The translations under genes were made by a program, and so were the position numbers. Below the pieces are notes generated by a model. It saw only the letters and a list, made by a program, of their open reading frames with translations, did not search any database and was not told the DNA's origin. A DNA stretch of 64,000 nt. It comes from Neoalteromonas facilis (GTDB lineage: Bacteria; Pseudomonadota; Gammaproteobacteria; Enterobacterales; Alteromonadaceae). Each line of letters opens with the position of its first letter. Position 1 is the first letter of the stretch. Shown here one piece after another: positions 37,067 to 45,364 of this stretch. The stretch covers positions 1,054,001-1,118,000 of the forward strand of contig NZ_PEAY01000001.1 in the NCBI RefSeq assembly GCF_002807665.1, given 5' to 3'.

Positions 37067-37140
37067 AAGCAGTCGACAAATCCTATAGATAGTGCCTATA
37101 GTACAGATAATAGCCAAAAAACAACAAAATGGAGAATACG

Positions 37141-37407
37141 ATGAAACTAGATGATGATATCCATAATTATTATGAACATCTGGTAATCGAACGCATTACA
37201 AAGCTAAATTTAGATAAAACCAAAGACGGTGATTTCCTTGCTGATTTATGTTGTTTAGCACTTAACCAAGTGCCGCCTCGATATATTCGATATGAAGTTG
37301 ATATGGCATTTTATTTACCACAAAACGAACGTCAGCAAATGGAAATGAATGTGGTCGATGCTGTTGATAAAGCGCTAGCGTATTTAAATCAACACAGAGA
37401 TAGATGA
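37141..37407 (+). CDS. ComFB family protein (late competence development protein homologue)
   Basis: An 88-residue protein whose core LADLCCLALNQVPPRYIRY matches the ComFB family motif (cysteines, then LNxxPPRY). ComFB-type proteins in other bacteria were recently linked to cyclic-di-nucleotide signalling, but a role here is unproven. The ATG at 37141 is preferred because GGAG lies eight bases upstream; the ATG at 37129 overlaps that ribosome-binding site. It converges with the SRP RNA. Confidence 0.78.
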   Translation: MKLDDDIHNYYEHLVIERITKLNLDKTKDGDFLADLCCLALNQVPPRYIRYEVDMAFYLPQNERQQMEMNVVDAVDKALAYLNQHRDR

Positions 37408-37427
37408 CGGCATTGTGGGTGTGTGGT

Positions 37428-37535
37428 GGCAAGCACCTAGCCACACTCCGGCACATGAGTCACCCGCTACGGCTGCTCCCTTCCGGGCCTGACCGGGTTA
37501 ACGAATTATCATTGCGGAGGGACCAGGCGCCTACC
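37428..37535 (-). ncRNA. ffs: Signal recognition particle RNA (4.5S RNA)
   Basis: About 108 nt on the minus strand. The universally conserved apical domain is present: GGTCAGGCCCGGAAGG followed by GAGCAGCC. The long hairpin closes through GGTAGGCGCCT (5' end at 37535) pairing with AGGTGCTTGCC (3' end at 37428). Together with Ffh it targets membrane proteins to SecYEG. Ends were set from the pairing and could be off by a few bases. Confidence 0.95.
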
Positions 37536-37566
37536 ATAGAAGCGCGCTGCCTTCACAGCGGCGCGC

Positions 37567-37595
37567 ATTATCCCTATTAATAGATGCTAATGCAA
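37567..37595 (-). promoter_or_regulatory. Promoter of the SRP RNA gene
   Basis: TTGCAT (37590-37595), 17-base spacer, GATAAT (37567-37572) on the minus strand, followed by a GC-rich discriminator (GCGCGCC) as in stable-RNA promoters. The short leader before the mature 5' end can form a hairpin (CGCTG / CAGCG), possibly a processing signal. Confidence 0.7.
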
Positions 37596-37620
37596 CCAAG
37601 CATTGGCAAAAGTCATTAAT

Positions 37621-38709
37621 TTAGGCGTTTTTGAAACGTTCTTCAGCGATGGTATTGGCAACAATATTGGTTGCCGCATTCTCACTCTCTGCACGTTCAA
37701 AAATATTGCTAAGGTTGTCACCTATTCGTTCAATATGTGCTTTCATCGCCGCCGCATTTGAATCAAAACGTTGATGATAGATATCAATCACCCCACCCGC
37801 GTTAATCACATAATCTGGCGCATATAAGATCTCTTTCTGGCGAACAACGTCTCCCATTGACTCTGTGCTCAACTGATTGTTAGCAGCGCCGGCAATAACC
37901 TTCGCCTTAATCTGTTCAATGCTTTGTGGATTGATAGTCGCGCCCATTGCACAAGGTGCCAACACATCAGCGTCAACGCCATTGATTTCGGTAGCTTCGA
38001 CAACCGTTGCACCAAATTCACCTTGAGCTCGTTGGGTATTTTCGGGAAATATGTCTGCGACAATGAGTTTCGCACCCGATTCATGCAGGTGTTTGGCTAA
38101 ACGATACCCCACATGACCAAGGCCCTGAATCGCTACCGTTAGGCCCTCTACACTGGAACCAAACTTATGTTTAACGGCTGCCTGTAAGCCAACAAATACA
38201 CCATAGGCTGTCGACGGTGCCGGGTTGCCATCAGATGGCTCTCCTGTATATCGATATTTTGCATTGATGCCTGCAATGAACTCTGAGTTTTTCGCCATCG
38301 AGTGCAAATCATCAACACTGATGCCAGAATCTTCTGCAGTAAAATAGCTACCACCGAATGAATCAACAAAACGCCCCATTGATTCCATCATATCTGATGT
38401 CTTAATCTTGCGAGGGTCGCCAATAATAACCGACTTTCCACCACCTAGTTTTAATTCAGCCATGGCATTTTTATATGTCATCCCCTTTGATAAGCGCAAC
38501 ACGTCAGTTAGCGCTTCTGCACTGTCGGCATACGGCCACATGCGACATCCACCTAAGGCAGGTCCGAGATTGGTATTGTGCACCGCAATAATAGCTTTTA
38601 GCCCCGTTTTTTCATCGTGCCAAAACGCTACTTTTTCATGCTGATCAAATTCGCTATGCTCAAAAACGCTCACTGTAGAATACTCGTCGTTATTATTAGA
38701 ATCCGCCAT
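37621..38709 (-). CDS. Glu/Leu/Phe/Val-type amino-acid dehydrogenase (leucine dehydrogenase-like)
   Basis: A 362-residue NAD-dependent oxidative deaminase. The catalytic Lys lies in ELKLGGGKSVI and the substrate-side segment ALGGCRMW is typical of leucine/phenylalanine dehydrogenases. The C-terminal Rossmann motif is IQGLGHVGYRLAKHL. Substrate within the Leu/Val/Phe group cannot be fixed from sequence. It is divergent from an Lrp-type regulator with a palindrome between them, and lies near phenylalanine and tyrosine catabolism genes. Confidence 0.88.
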   Translation of the reverse strand: MADSNNNDEYSTVSVFEHSEFDQHEKVAFWHDEKTGLKAIIAVHNTNLGPALGGCRMWPYADSAEALTDVLRLSKGMTYKNAMAELKLGGGKSVIIGDPRKIKTSDMMESMGRFVDSFGGSYFTAEDSGISVDDLHSMAKNSEFIAGINAKYRYTGEPSDGNPAPSTAYGVFVGLQAAVKHKFGSSVEGLTVAIQGLGHVGYRLAKHLHESGAKLIVADIFPENTQRAQGEFGATVVEATEINGVDADVLAPCAMGATINPQSIEQIKAKVIAGAANNQLSTESMGDVVRQKEILYAPDYVINAGGVIDIYHQRFDSNAAAMKAHIERIGDNLSNIFERAESENAATNIVANTIAEERFKNA

Positions 38710-38798
38710 ATTAATTGATCACGTTGAGGACGAACGTTGCCTTTTTCTGGGTTGCGATTAAATTGCATGAATAACAGTTGCAACCTGCCCTATCTTGG

Positions 38799-38814
38799 TA
38801 GGATACTTGTCCTA
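38799..38814. promoter_or_regulatory. Palindromic candidate Lrp-family operator
   Basis: TAGGATACTTGTCCTA has perfect TAGGA/TCCTA arms and lies midway between the divergent dehydrogenase and lrp-like genes, 51 bp before the lrp start. GTTGCAAC (38777-38784) is a second small palindrome next to it. Confidence 0.5.
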
Positions 38815-38864
38815 TTATTTTTTGATATTGAAAATAGTCTTACGACATCGGTGAAAGGAAAGAG

Positions 38865-39332
38865 ATGAAGCTTGATAAGTTTGATCGAGAGATCCTCCGC
38901 GTAATGCAACGAGATGCTACGGTTTCAATGGCTGACTTAAGTCAGCGAGTGGGGCTTTCCCATACACCGTGCTGGCGTCGTGTTAAACGCTTAGAAGCGG
39001 AAGGTATTATAAAAGGTAAAGTCACATTACTGGACGGTAAAAAGCTAAGTTTAGGGGTATCAGTGTTTATTTTTGTCACTCTTAAAAACCATGATGGTGA
39101 GTCATTGAATGATTTTGAAAAAGCGGTGCAAGGTATCGAAGAAATCGTTGAATGCCACACAACCAGCGGTGACAGAGACTATCTATTGAAAGTTATCGTA
39201 GAGAGTATCGAAGAGTATGAACAACTGCTCAAATCAAAACTAACGCATTTACCCTTAGTGGATCACCTAAGCTCAACATTTGCACTTAAACAAGTCAAAA
39301 ACACAACAGAGCTACCGATTAAAAATCAATAA
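38865..39332 (+). CDS. Lrp/AsnC family transcriptional regulator
   Basis: A 155-residue regulator: N-terminal winged helix-turn-helix (FDREILRVMQRDATVSMADLSQRVGLSHTPCWRRVKRLE split across helices, residues 4-45) and C-terminal RAM/AsnC ligand domain (about 70-145). The amino-acid effector is unknown. The gene is divergent from the amino-acid dehydrogenase, the usual arrangement for a local Lrp-type activator of its neighbour. AAAGGAAAGAG provides a strong ribosome-binding site. Confidence 0.93.
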   Translation: MKLDKFDREILRVMQRDATVSMADLSQRVGLSHTPCWRRVKRLEAEGIIKGKVTLLDGKKLSLGVSVFIFVTLKNHDGESLNDFEKAVQGIEEIVECHTTSGDRDYLLKVIVESIEEYEQLLKSKLTHLPLVDHLSSTFALKQVKNTTELPIKNQ

Positions 39333-39352
39333 CGGAGCACATGCTCCGTTAT
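39329..39352. terminator. Shared hairpin between convergent lrp-like gene and maiA
   Basis: An 11-bp perfect stem ATAACGGAGCA (39329-39339) / TGCTCCGTTAT (39342-39352). Both stop codons (39330-39332 on +, 39349-39351 on -) lie inside the stem. T-runs are weak on both sides, so strength is uncertain. Confidence 0.6.
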
Positions 39353-39999
39353 ATAGCGTCGGGCTGGTTTTCTGGCTGTGCGCTAATGAAAGCGTCCAAT
39401 TCCTGACAATTTTCGTAAATCGACATAATTAGCGGATACTTCGCCATATCCACTTTGAAACGAATGGCATTGTAAACTTGTGGAATTAACACAATATCAG
39501 CTAACGAAACGTCAAATCCAAAACAGTACTTGCCCGCTCTCGTCTGTAAACGCTTTTCTATTCCGTCAAACCCTTTTTCTATCCATTTTCGTGCCCACGC
39601 AGCCTTACCATCAGCATCACAGCCTAATGTTTCTATCTCATTTAAAACACGCAAATTAGCGAGTGGTTGAATGTCACACGCAATATCTTGGGCAATAGAA
39701 CGAATACGCGCTCTATCTAGAGCATGCTCAGGTAAAAATTTGATGGGTTCAGGGTAGCGTTCGTCTATATATTCGATAATGCTCATCGACTGATTCAATG
39801 TGAAGTCTTCATCGTCGTCCACAAATGCAGGCACTAGTCCTGCAGGATTCAACTGTAAATATTCTTCGCTATATTGCTGTCCACCATCTTTCACTAGGTG
39901 AATGGGCGTATATTGGTATTCCAGTTGTTTTAAATTTAATGCGATTCTTAATCGATAAGTGGCAGATGACCGCCAGTAACCGTATACGTGTAAACTCAT
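39349..39999 (-). CDS. maiA: Maleylacetoacetate isomerase
   Basis: A 216-residue zeta-class glutathione-S-transferase-fold enzyme converting maleylacetoacetate to fumarylacetoacetate with glutathione, in phenylalanine/tyrosine degradation through homogentisate. The active-site motif SSATYRLRIALN (11-22) matches the SSCSYRVRIAL type, and NPAGLVPAF is the glutathione-binding cis-Pro region. hpd, hmgA and fahA are not in the window. It is 39 bp downstream of tyrR. Confidence 0.88.
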   Translation of the reverse strand: MSLHVYGYWRSSATYRLRIALNLKQLEYQYTPIHLVKDGGQQYSEEYLQLNPAGLVPAFVDDDEDFTLNQSMSIIEYIDERYPEPIKFLPEHALDRARIRSIAQDIACDIQPLANLRVLNEIETLGCDADGKAAWARKWIEKGFDGIEKRLQTRAGKYCFGFDVSLADIVLIPQVYNAIRFKVDMAKYPLIMSIYENCQELDAFISAQPENQPDAI

Positions 40000-40038
40000 T
40001 TTATTCTCACTATTTATGCGGTCCGAAAATCCGCTTAA

Positions 40039-41571
40039 CTACTTAGCGCTACTTCGACTAATACCATAATCACGCAACTTATTCGCAATCGCGGTATGAC
40101 TTAAGCCTAACTTTTTAGCCAATTGACGCGTGCTTGGATAAAATGGATATAGACGCGTTAATAGCTGCTTTTCAAATCTTTTGACTTCTTGATCCAGGCT
40201 GCCTTCAAAGTTCTCATCAACGAAACTCATTTGTGTGGTCGAAGATGGCAACTGCAAATCATCCACTTGGATTTCGCTTTCTTCTCCCAGCGCCAATGCT
40301 CGGTGAAGCGTTTGTTCTAATTGTTGGACATTGCCAGGCCACGGATAGTTTAAGACAAAATCACTAGCGGCTTTGCTTAAACGCGCTCGCTTCCGTCCTA
40401 ATGTCATACAATGCTGCTGAATGAATATATCAACTAAAGGTAAAATATCGGCCCTTCTCTCGCGCAGTGGTGGTAACACAATACTCGATGCCATTAGATA
40501 ATTAACCAACTCTGGCAATGCTTTTCCTTGCTCTATAGCGCGATCCAAGTCATGACTGCTACACGCGATAAGCCTTACTTTTACTCGAGTTGGATGCTTG
40601 TCTTCCTCTGCAGTGAATTCGCCAGTCTTAACTAAGCGCAGTAACCGAATTTGAATATCGATTGAAATGTCGGTCAGTTCCTCCAGTATCAATGTACCTT
40701 CCTGAACGCGAGCAAATTGAGCCAAAACGCCGTGGCTAGAACCCAATAGCGATTGCGCTATTTCATCAGTGCTCACGCCCAATGTATTGAGAACATGAAC
40801 CGGTGCTTCAGATTCGAACGATGCTTGATGTACTGCATTTGCTAAGGTCTTTTTTCCACTCCCAGGTTCACCGAGCAATAATAAAGGTAGCCCCGTTACG
40901 GCTAACTTCTGAGTAGTTTCTAACGTACGCTTCATCGCTTGAGATTGAGCAATTACGTGCTCAAACTGACGCGTTTTGGGGCGATTGAACGCACTGAGCT
41001 GTTCACCCAAACGTAATTCAGATTTAAGTAAAACGACTGCTCCTGCCAGTATTTTTTCTTCCTGAGAATCACTGATGAATATGGGTAAAATATCGGCTAA
41101 GTAGTCTTGATCGGCAAACTGCAACTTGTGAGCCTGTGCCAGCACATCTTTGCCATCAAGCCATTTATTAAAGTTGAACCCTTTTACAACTTCGCTGATT
41201 TCAGCCCCTAACAATTGTTCGTGAGAGGTTGATATACCTACTTCTACCGCATCGTTAATTTGCGTAATCAGCCCGCGCCTATCAATGGAGAACACCGGAT
41301 CAGGCAGAGTTTGCAAAATGGCCCTTAGCTGGTGTTTTTCTCGTTCAACAGGCATAAAAGCTGTTGTCTTGACATCCGTAATCCCATCAATCCGTCGGAT
41401 CTTAGGCATTAGGTGCTGGAAATCTTCAAACTCAATATTGGGGAAATTTAAAAAGATCTTACCGGCACGATCAATTTCGATACCACGCAAGTCAATCTTG
41501 TGCTCGACCAGTATGTCGAGCACATCTTGTGTTATCCCTAACCTGTCTTGGCAAGTTATTTCTAAACGCAT
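40039..41571 (-). CDS. tyrR: Aromatic amino-acid regulator TyrR
   Basis: A 510-residue regulator with the TyrR domain order: ACT domain (about 1-70, RLEITCQDRLGITQDVL), PAS domain (about 78-180), AAA+ domain (about 200-430, Walker A LGEPGSGKKT) and C-terminal Fis-type helix-turn-helix (RQLAKKLGLSHTAIANKLRDYG). The sigma-54 contact motif GAFTGA is absent (GSSHGVLAQF at that place), as expected for TyrR, which works with sigma-70. The start at 41571 begins the ACT domain; upstream codons overlap a TyrR box. Tyr, Phe and Trp are the family effectors. Confidence 0.93.
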   Translation of the reverse strand: MRLEITCQDRLGITQDVLDILVEHKIDLRGIEIDRAGKIFLNFPNIEFEDFQHLMPKIRRIDGITDVKTTAFMPVEREKHQLRAILQTLPDPVFSIDRRGLITQINDAVEVGISTSHEQLLGAEISEVVKGFNFNKWLDGKDVLAQAHKLQFADQDYLADILPIFISDSQEEKILAGAVVLLKSELRLGEQLSAFNRPKTRQFEHVIAQSQAMKRTLETTQKLAVTGLPLLLLGEPGSGKKTLANAVHQASFESEAPVHVLNTLGVSTDEIAQSLLGSSHGVLAQFARVQEGTLILEELTDISIDIQIRLLRLVKTGEFTAEEDKHPTRVKVRLIACSSHDLDRAIEQGKALPELVNYLMASSIVLPPLRERRADILPLVDIFIQQHCMTLGRKRARLSKAASDFVLNYPWPGNVQQLEQTLHRALALGEESEIQVDDLQLPSSTTQMSFVDENFEGSLDQEVKRFEKQLLTRLYPFYPSTRQLAKKLGLSHTAIANKLRDYGISRSSAK

Positions 41572-41579
41572 AGAGTAGT

Positions 41580-41597
41580 TGTAAAGTTTTTTGTACA
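41580..41597 (-). promoter_or_regulatory. TyrR-box-like site at the tyrR start
   Basis: TGTAAA-GTTTTT-TGTACA (read on +) fits TGTAAA-N6-TTTACA with one mismatch and the invariant G/C pair. It ends eight bases before the tyrR ATG, consistent with autorepression as known for E. coli tyrR. Confidence 0.55.
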
Positions 41598-41678
41598 TAA
41601 TAGCATGCACAAATAGACTAGGTAATGTTTATTTTACACCTATGCGTTTAACCGCCTATTCCGTGAGACAAGCCTAAA

Positions 41679-42479
41679 TCAGCTTGCCATAGCCTCTTTC
41701 GGCGGGAAAGTTGGGGCAAATAAACCGAGCTTTTTAGCTTCTTCAATCATGCCCATTATGTCTTGATCAGCCAATGCATCTAAATCATCCGCTTGCTCCA
41801 AGATATAATAGATTGGCTGCATAATATCGATACGATAGGGTGTTCTCAAAACGTCTATAGGATTGAAGGCTTTTCGCTCTGGTTTATCACTTTCAAGGGC
41901 ATAAATAGTCTCACCAGGTGAGGATAAAATACCACCACCGTAAATACGCAAGCCCTTATCGGTTTTCATCAAACCAAACTCTACTGTGAACCAGTAAAGT
42001 CTAGCTAAAAACACGCGGTCTTCTTTACTCGCTTCTAGTCCTAACTTTCCATACACGTGAGTAAAGTGCGCAAATGCAGGGTTGGTCAATAGCGGACAAT
42101 GCCCAAACAATTCATGAAAAATATCCGGCTCTTGCAGATAGTCAAACTCTTCGCGAGTACGGATAAACGTTGCAACTGGAAATTCTTTGTTAGCTAACAA
42201 GCGGAAAAATTCGCCAAACGGAATTAACGCCGGCACCTCAGCGGTTTTCCATCCCGTTGTTTCTTGAAGCACTTTATTCACATCGGGCAATTGCGGCACT
42301 TTGTGCTCATCCATGCCCAATAATTCCAAACCGCGCATGTACTGATCGCATGCTCTGCCATCTAATAACTTTACTTGTCGTGCATATAATTCAGACCAGA
42401 TCTGATTTTCTTCATCTGTCCAGTCAATTATGCCGTTGGCATCAGACTGCTTAGATTGATATTTTGTTTGTTTCGCCAT
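41679..42479 (-). CDS. phhA: Phenylalanine-4-hydroxylase
   Basis: A 266-residue tetrahydropterin-dependent, iron-containing enzyme converting phenylalanine to tyrosine. The iron site PDIFHELFGHCPLL supplies two His, and the Glu of YWFTVEFGL is the third ligand. The start at 42479 fits the bacterial family length (about 260-275). It lies upstream of tyrR on the same strand with a TyrR-like box about 90 bases before the start. The usual partner phhB (pterin dehydratase) is not adjacent. Confidence 0.95.
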   Translation of the reverse strand: MAKQTKYQSKQSDANGIIDWTDEENQIWSELYARQVKLLDGRACDQYMRGLELLGMDEHKVPQLPDVNKVLQETTGWKTAEVPALIPFGEFFRLLANKEFPVATFIRTREEFDYLQEPDIFHELFGHCPLLTNPAFAHFTHVYGKLGLEASKEDRVFLARLYWFTVEFGLMKTDKGLRIYGGGILSSPGETIYALESDKPERKAFNPIDVLRTPYRIDIMQPIYYILEQADDLDALADQDIMGMIEEAKKLGLFAPTFPPKEAMAS

Positions 42480-42568
42480 AATCACTAACACTTCGTAATT
42501 TGAAGCACATAGTTTAATCCTTTGTGTCCGGAACATCAGTCTTGAACCACATCTGGCATTCACGTCTT

Positions 42569-42586
42569 TGTAACAGTTTTTTTACA
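42569..42586 (-). promoter_or_regulatory. TyrR-box-like site upstream of phhA
   Basis: TGTAACAGTTTTTTTACA matches TGTAAA-N6-TTTACA with one mismatch. It is 90-107 bases upstream of the phhA ATG, a plausible activating position. TyrR is encoded immediately downstream of phhA. Confidence 0.65.
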
Positions 42587-42589
42587 CAC

Positions 42590-42617
42590 AAAAAAACCAC
42601 CTATAAAGGTGGCTTTT
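42590..42617 (-). terminator. Terminator after pspC
   Basis: Stem CCACCT (42597-42602) / AGGTGG (42607-42612), extended by A-T pairs, with seven T residues following on the minus strand. A T-run also exists on the + side. Confidence 0.8.
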
Positions 42618-42649
42618 GTTTTTTAGTGTACGAGTAAGTCGCGAAACGT

Positions 42650-43096
42650 TTATAAGCGGCTCAATTCACGGTTCAACTGAAATTCCTTTGACGTCACGTA
42701 CGATTCAATTTTGCGTAGGCGCTCTTCCGCGCTTCTGAATCGTTGTTGGATATCATAAAACGCCTGCTTTGGTGGTTCACCCGATTGCCAAACTCTTGCT
42801 TTCACTTCAATCGGCTTGCTTTCGCTATTAACCCAACCTTTGCCTGAGCCCATCACTTTTTTACCCATCTTATAGCCAGTGCTATATGCATCGCCACCCC
42901 GTGGCTTTTTATCCATGATGAACCAGCAAGCAATATAGGCTACGAAAATAAATGGACCGGCGAGTAAGAAGAAACTTGTAACCGTTAGTATCCGCACCAA
43001 CCATATTTCTATACCGAAGTATTCCGCAATCCCTGCACACACACCCGCAATTTTGCCATTTGCTTCATCACGATAAAGTGTTCTATTCAGGTTCAT
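42650..43096 (-). CDS. pspC: Phage shock protein C (membrane sensor/regulator)
   Basis: A 148-residue protein with a PspC domain: LYRDEANGKIAGVCAGIAEYFG at the N-terminus, then a hydrophobic helix (about 38-62), and a C-terminal region with helical heptads (about 115-145). With PspB it relays envelope stress to the PspA-PspF complex. It overlaps pspB by four bases. Confidence 0.93.
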   Translation of the reverse strand: MNLNRTLYRDEANGKIAGVCAGIAEYFGIEIWLVRILTVTSFFLLAGPFIFVAYIACWFIMDKKPRGGDAYSTGYKMGKKVMGSGKGWVNSESKPIEVKARVWQSGEPPKQAFYDIQQRFRSAEERLRKIESYVTSKEFQLNRELSRL

Positions 43097-43332
43097 GCTT
43101 TATCCCTCCACTGTGGGGCCTCTGTGTCTAAGATTGCTTCAAGCGTATTAATTCTGTCGCTCATTTGTTCTGCTTTATTAGCCAGGTCTTGCAATCTCAT
43201 GTATTCCTCTTGGCTTAACCCTTGGTTTACCTGCTTCTTACTGCGGTAATGAAGAATCAACCAAATAGGTGCCACAAAGACAAGAAATAGTACTATCGGC
43301 GCAACTATTATTGCTAAAATTCCCTCGTCCAT
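43093..43332 (-). CDS. pspB: Phage shock protein B
   Basis: A 79-residue protein with one N-terminal transmembrane helix (AIIVAPIVLFLVFVAPIWLIL within 6-27) followed by a cytoplasmic helix (about 35-72) with LAxKAEQMSDRI-type heptads. It matches E. coli PspB (74 residues). It is 49 bp downstream of pspA and overlaps pspC. Confidence 0.92.
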   Translation of the reverse strand: MDEGILAIIVAPIVLFLVFVAPIWLILHYRSKKQVNQGLSQEEYMRLQDLANKAEQMSDRINTLEAILDTEAPQWRDKA

Positions 43333-43381
43333 TATTTACTCCTCAATCAATCAACGCGTGTTTGCTTTACAACTAGACAGC

Positions 43382-44056
43382 TTATTTTTTACTTTTTGAC
43401 TTAGACTGCAATTTCTTTTTCAAGGCTGCTAACTCATCGTCAACTTTACCGTCAGCTGCTAAATCAGCAAATTCGTCATTTAGCGTCTTTTTGCCCAAGT
43501 CATAAGCTTCAACTTGAGACTCTAAATCATCAATTTTGCGCTCATACTGCTCAAAACGGCCCATGGCAGAATCGACTTTGCCGCTATCAAGACTTTTCTT
43601 GACTTCCAAACGTGAAGACGCTGTCTTTTGACGCATGATAATCGTTTTTTGTCTCGCTTTAGCATCTGCCAATTTGTCTTGCAACTGCGCGGTTTCGTCT
43701 TGCAGTTTACTGATTTGCTCTTCAATAATGGCAAATTCCTTTTGTAGAGCTTCAGCCGCTTCTTGACACTTATTTTTCTCTTGAAGCGCTGCTCGCGCCA
43801 AGTCCTCACGTTCTTTATTGAGTGCTAACTCAGCCTTTGCTTCCCAATCCTGAGCTTCGGCTTGTAGCTTGCTAATCTGAGCACTTACTTCCTTTTTCGA
43901 TGCAATGGTTTTAGCCGATGCTGAACGCACCTCAACCAATGTATCTTCCATTTCCTGAATAATCAGTCTAACCATTTTTTCAGGATCTTCTGCTTTATCC
44001 AGTAATGCGTTTATATTTGAATTCACAATGTCTGAGAAACGAGAGAAAATTCCCAT
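43382..44056 (-). CDS. pspA: Phage shock protein A
   Basis: A 224-residue ESCRT-III-like coiled-coil protein (E. coli 222). The N-terminal amphipathic helix MGIFSRFSDIVNSNINALLD binds stressed membrane, and helices 2-5 form the long coiled coil (about 25-185). It also inhibits PspF. Transcription is expected from the sigma-54 site at 44106-44123. Confidence 0.95.
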   Translation of the reverse strand: MGIFSRFSDIVNSNINALLDKAEDPEKMVRLIIQEMEDTLVEVRSASAKTIASKKEVSAQISKLQAEAQDWEAKAELALNKEREDLARAALQEKNKCQEAAEALQKEFAIIEEQISKLQDETAQLQDKLADAKARQKTIIMRQKTASSRLEVKKSLDSGKVDSAMGRFEQYERKIDDLESQVEAYDLGKKTLNDEFADLAADGKVDDELAALKKKLQSKSKSKK

Positions 44057-44105
44057 GTCTATTACCTCTTGGTTAAAACTAAAATTATTGAACCTGCCAA
44101 TACAT

Positions 44106-44123
44106 ATTCAATAAGGATGCCAA
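44106..44123 (-). promoter_or_regulatory. Sigma-54 promoter of pspABC
   Basis: The minus strand reads TTGGCA-TCCTTA-TTGAAT: the -24 GG and the -12 dinucleotide are separated by ten bases. The -12 element is GA rather than GC, similar to the imperfect E. coli pspA promoter. It lies 50-67 bases before the pspA ATG and faces the gene for the sigma-54 activator PspF. Confidence 0.75.
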
Positions 44124-44245
44124 TTAGCCATTGAGTGTAACCATCTGTTTTTTATGCATTTTAACTTATATCGTAAAAACACTGTCATTTCTCACGTAAT
44201 CAATTACACTAACTGTTAGTGAAATTAACCAACCTCACTTAGACA

Positions 44246-45364
44246 ATGAGTCGATTTAGCAAACAAGATAACTTATTAGGCCAAGCAAACGCCTTTTTAG
44301 AAGTACTCGAACAAATATCCCAAATAGCGCCCTTAAACAAACCTGTACTCGTCATCGGTGAGCGTGGTACCGGTAAAGAACTCGTCGCTGCGCGTCTGCA
44401 CTTTCTCTCAAAAAGATGGGATCAGAATTATTTAAAGCTGAATTGTGCTGCATTGAGTGAAAGTTTACTTGAATCCGAATTGTTTGGATATGAAGCAGGA
44501 GCATTTACCGGCGCCACAAAACGTCGAGAAGGTCGCTTTGAAGTAGCCCATAACGGCACGTTATTTTTAGACGAGCTAGCCAATACATCAGGCATGATCC
44601 AAGAAAAGTTATTACGCGTGATCGAATACGGTGAGTTTGAACGCGTTGGTGGATCTCGCCCAGTAAAAGTAGACGTGCGCTTGATCGCAGCTACAAACGA
44701 GGACTTGCCCAGTTTAGCCGAAGGTGGAGAGTTTAGGGCTGACTTATTGGATCGGTTGGCCTTTGACGTTATTACCATTCCTCCGCTGCGCGAAAGACGC
44801 GAAGATATTTTAATGCTGGCTGAACACTTTGCCATTAATATGACGCGCGAATTGGAGCTTGAATTATTCAGTGGCTTTACCGAAAAGGCCAAGCGTACCC
44901 TCCTCGACTACGATTGGCCAGGCAATATTCGTGAACTAAAAAATGTAGTGGAGCGGGCAGTTTATAGAGCCAACAACCCTCATCTGCCGGTGCACGAAAT
45001 CGTTTTAGATCCCTTCGAGTCGGTTTTCCGCCCCAAGAAACGTATCAAAACCTTGGATCGACAATCCAGTGCAGATGTCCCAGCCGCAACTTCAGCACCT
45101 GAGCCTATTACTCCCGCCGAGGAGAATGAAAATCATATTTCAACCATTTCGACTGGTGAGGTTGTAGACTACCCGATAGACTTAAAACAGCAGTCGCAGA
45201 CGTTTGAAATTAATATGATCCAGCAAGCACTTAAAGATAGTCAGTTTAATCAAAAGAAAACAGCTGAAAAGCTGTCGCTGACATACCATCAGCTGCGAGG
45301 CTACTTAAAGAAATACAACTTGCTTGATTCAAACAGTGCTGTCGACAGTGAAGAAGATGCTTAA
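44246..45364 (+). CDS. pspF: Psp operon sigma-54-dependent activator
   Basis: A 372-residue bacterial enhancer-binding protein without a receiver domain: AAA+ domain (about 8-240) with Walker A GERGTGKE, GAFTGA sigma-54 contact loop (intact) and Walker B GTLFLDEL, then a C-terminal Fis-type helix-turn-helix (NQKKTAEKLSLTYHQLRGYLKKY within the last 60 residues). It is longer than E. coli PspF (325) because of a linker of about 60 residues (270-325) rich in P, A, S and E. Its 3' end overlaps sapA by eight bases. Confidence 0.94.
   Translation: MSRFSKQDNLLGQANAFLEVLEQISQIAPLNKPVLVIGERGTGKELVAARLHFLSKRWDQNYLKLNCAALSESLLESELFGYEAGAFTGATKRREGRFEVAHNGTLFLDELANTSGMIQEKLLRVIEYGEFERVGGSRPVKVDVRLIAATNEDLPSLAEGGEFRADLLDRLAFDVITIPPLRERREDILMLAEHFAINMTRELELELFSGFTEKAKRTLLDYDWPGNIRELKNVVERAVYRANNPHLPVHEIVLDPFESVFRPKKRIKTLDRQSSADVPAATSAPEPITPAEENENHISTISTGEVVDYPIDLKQQSQTFEINMIQQALKDSQFNQKKTAEKLSLTYHQLRGYLKKYNLLDSNSAVDSEEDA

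Noticed and set aside
44428-44892. 154-codon minus frame opposite pspF
   Set aside because: Antisense of the conserved AAA+ domain; low-complexity Ser/Lys composition.
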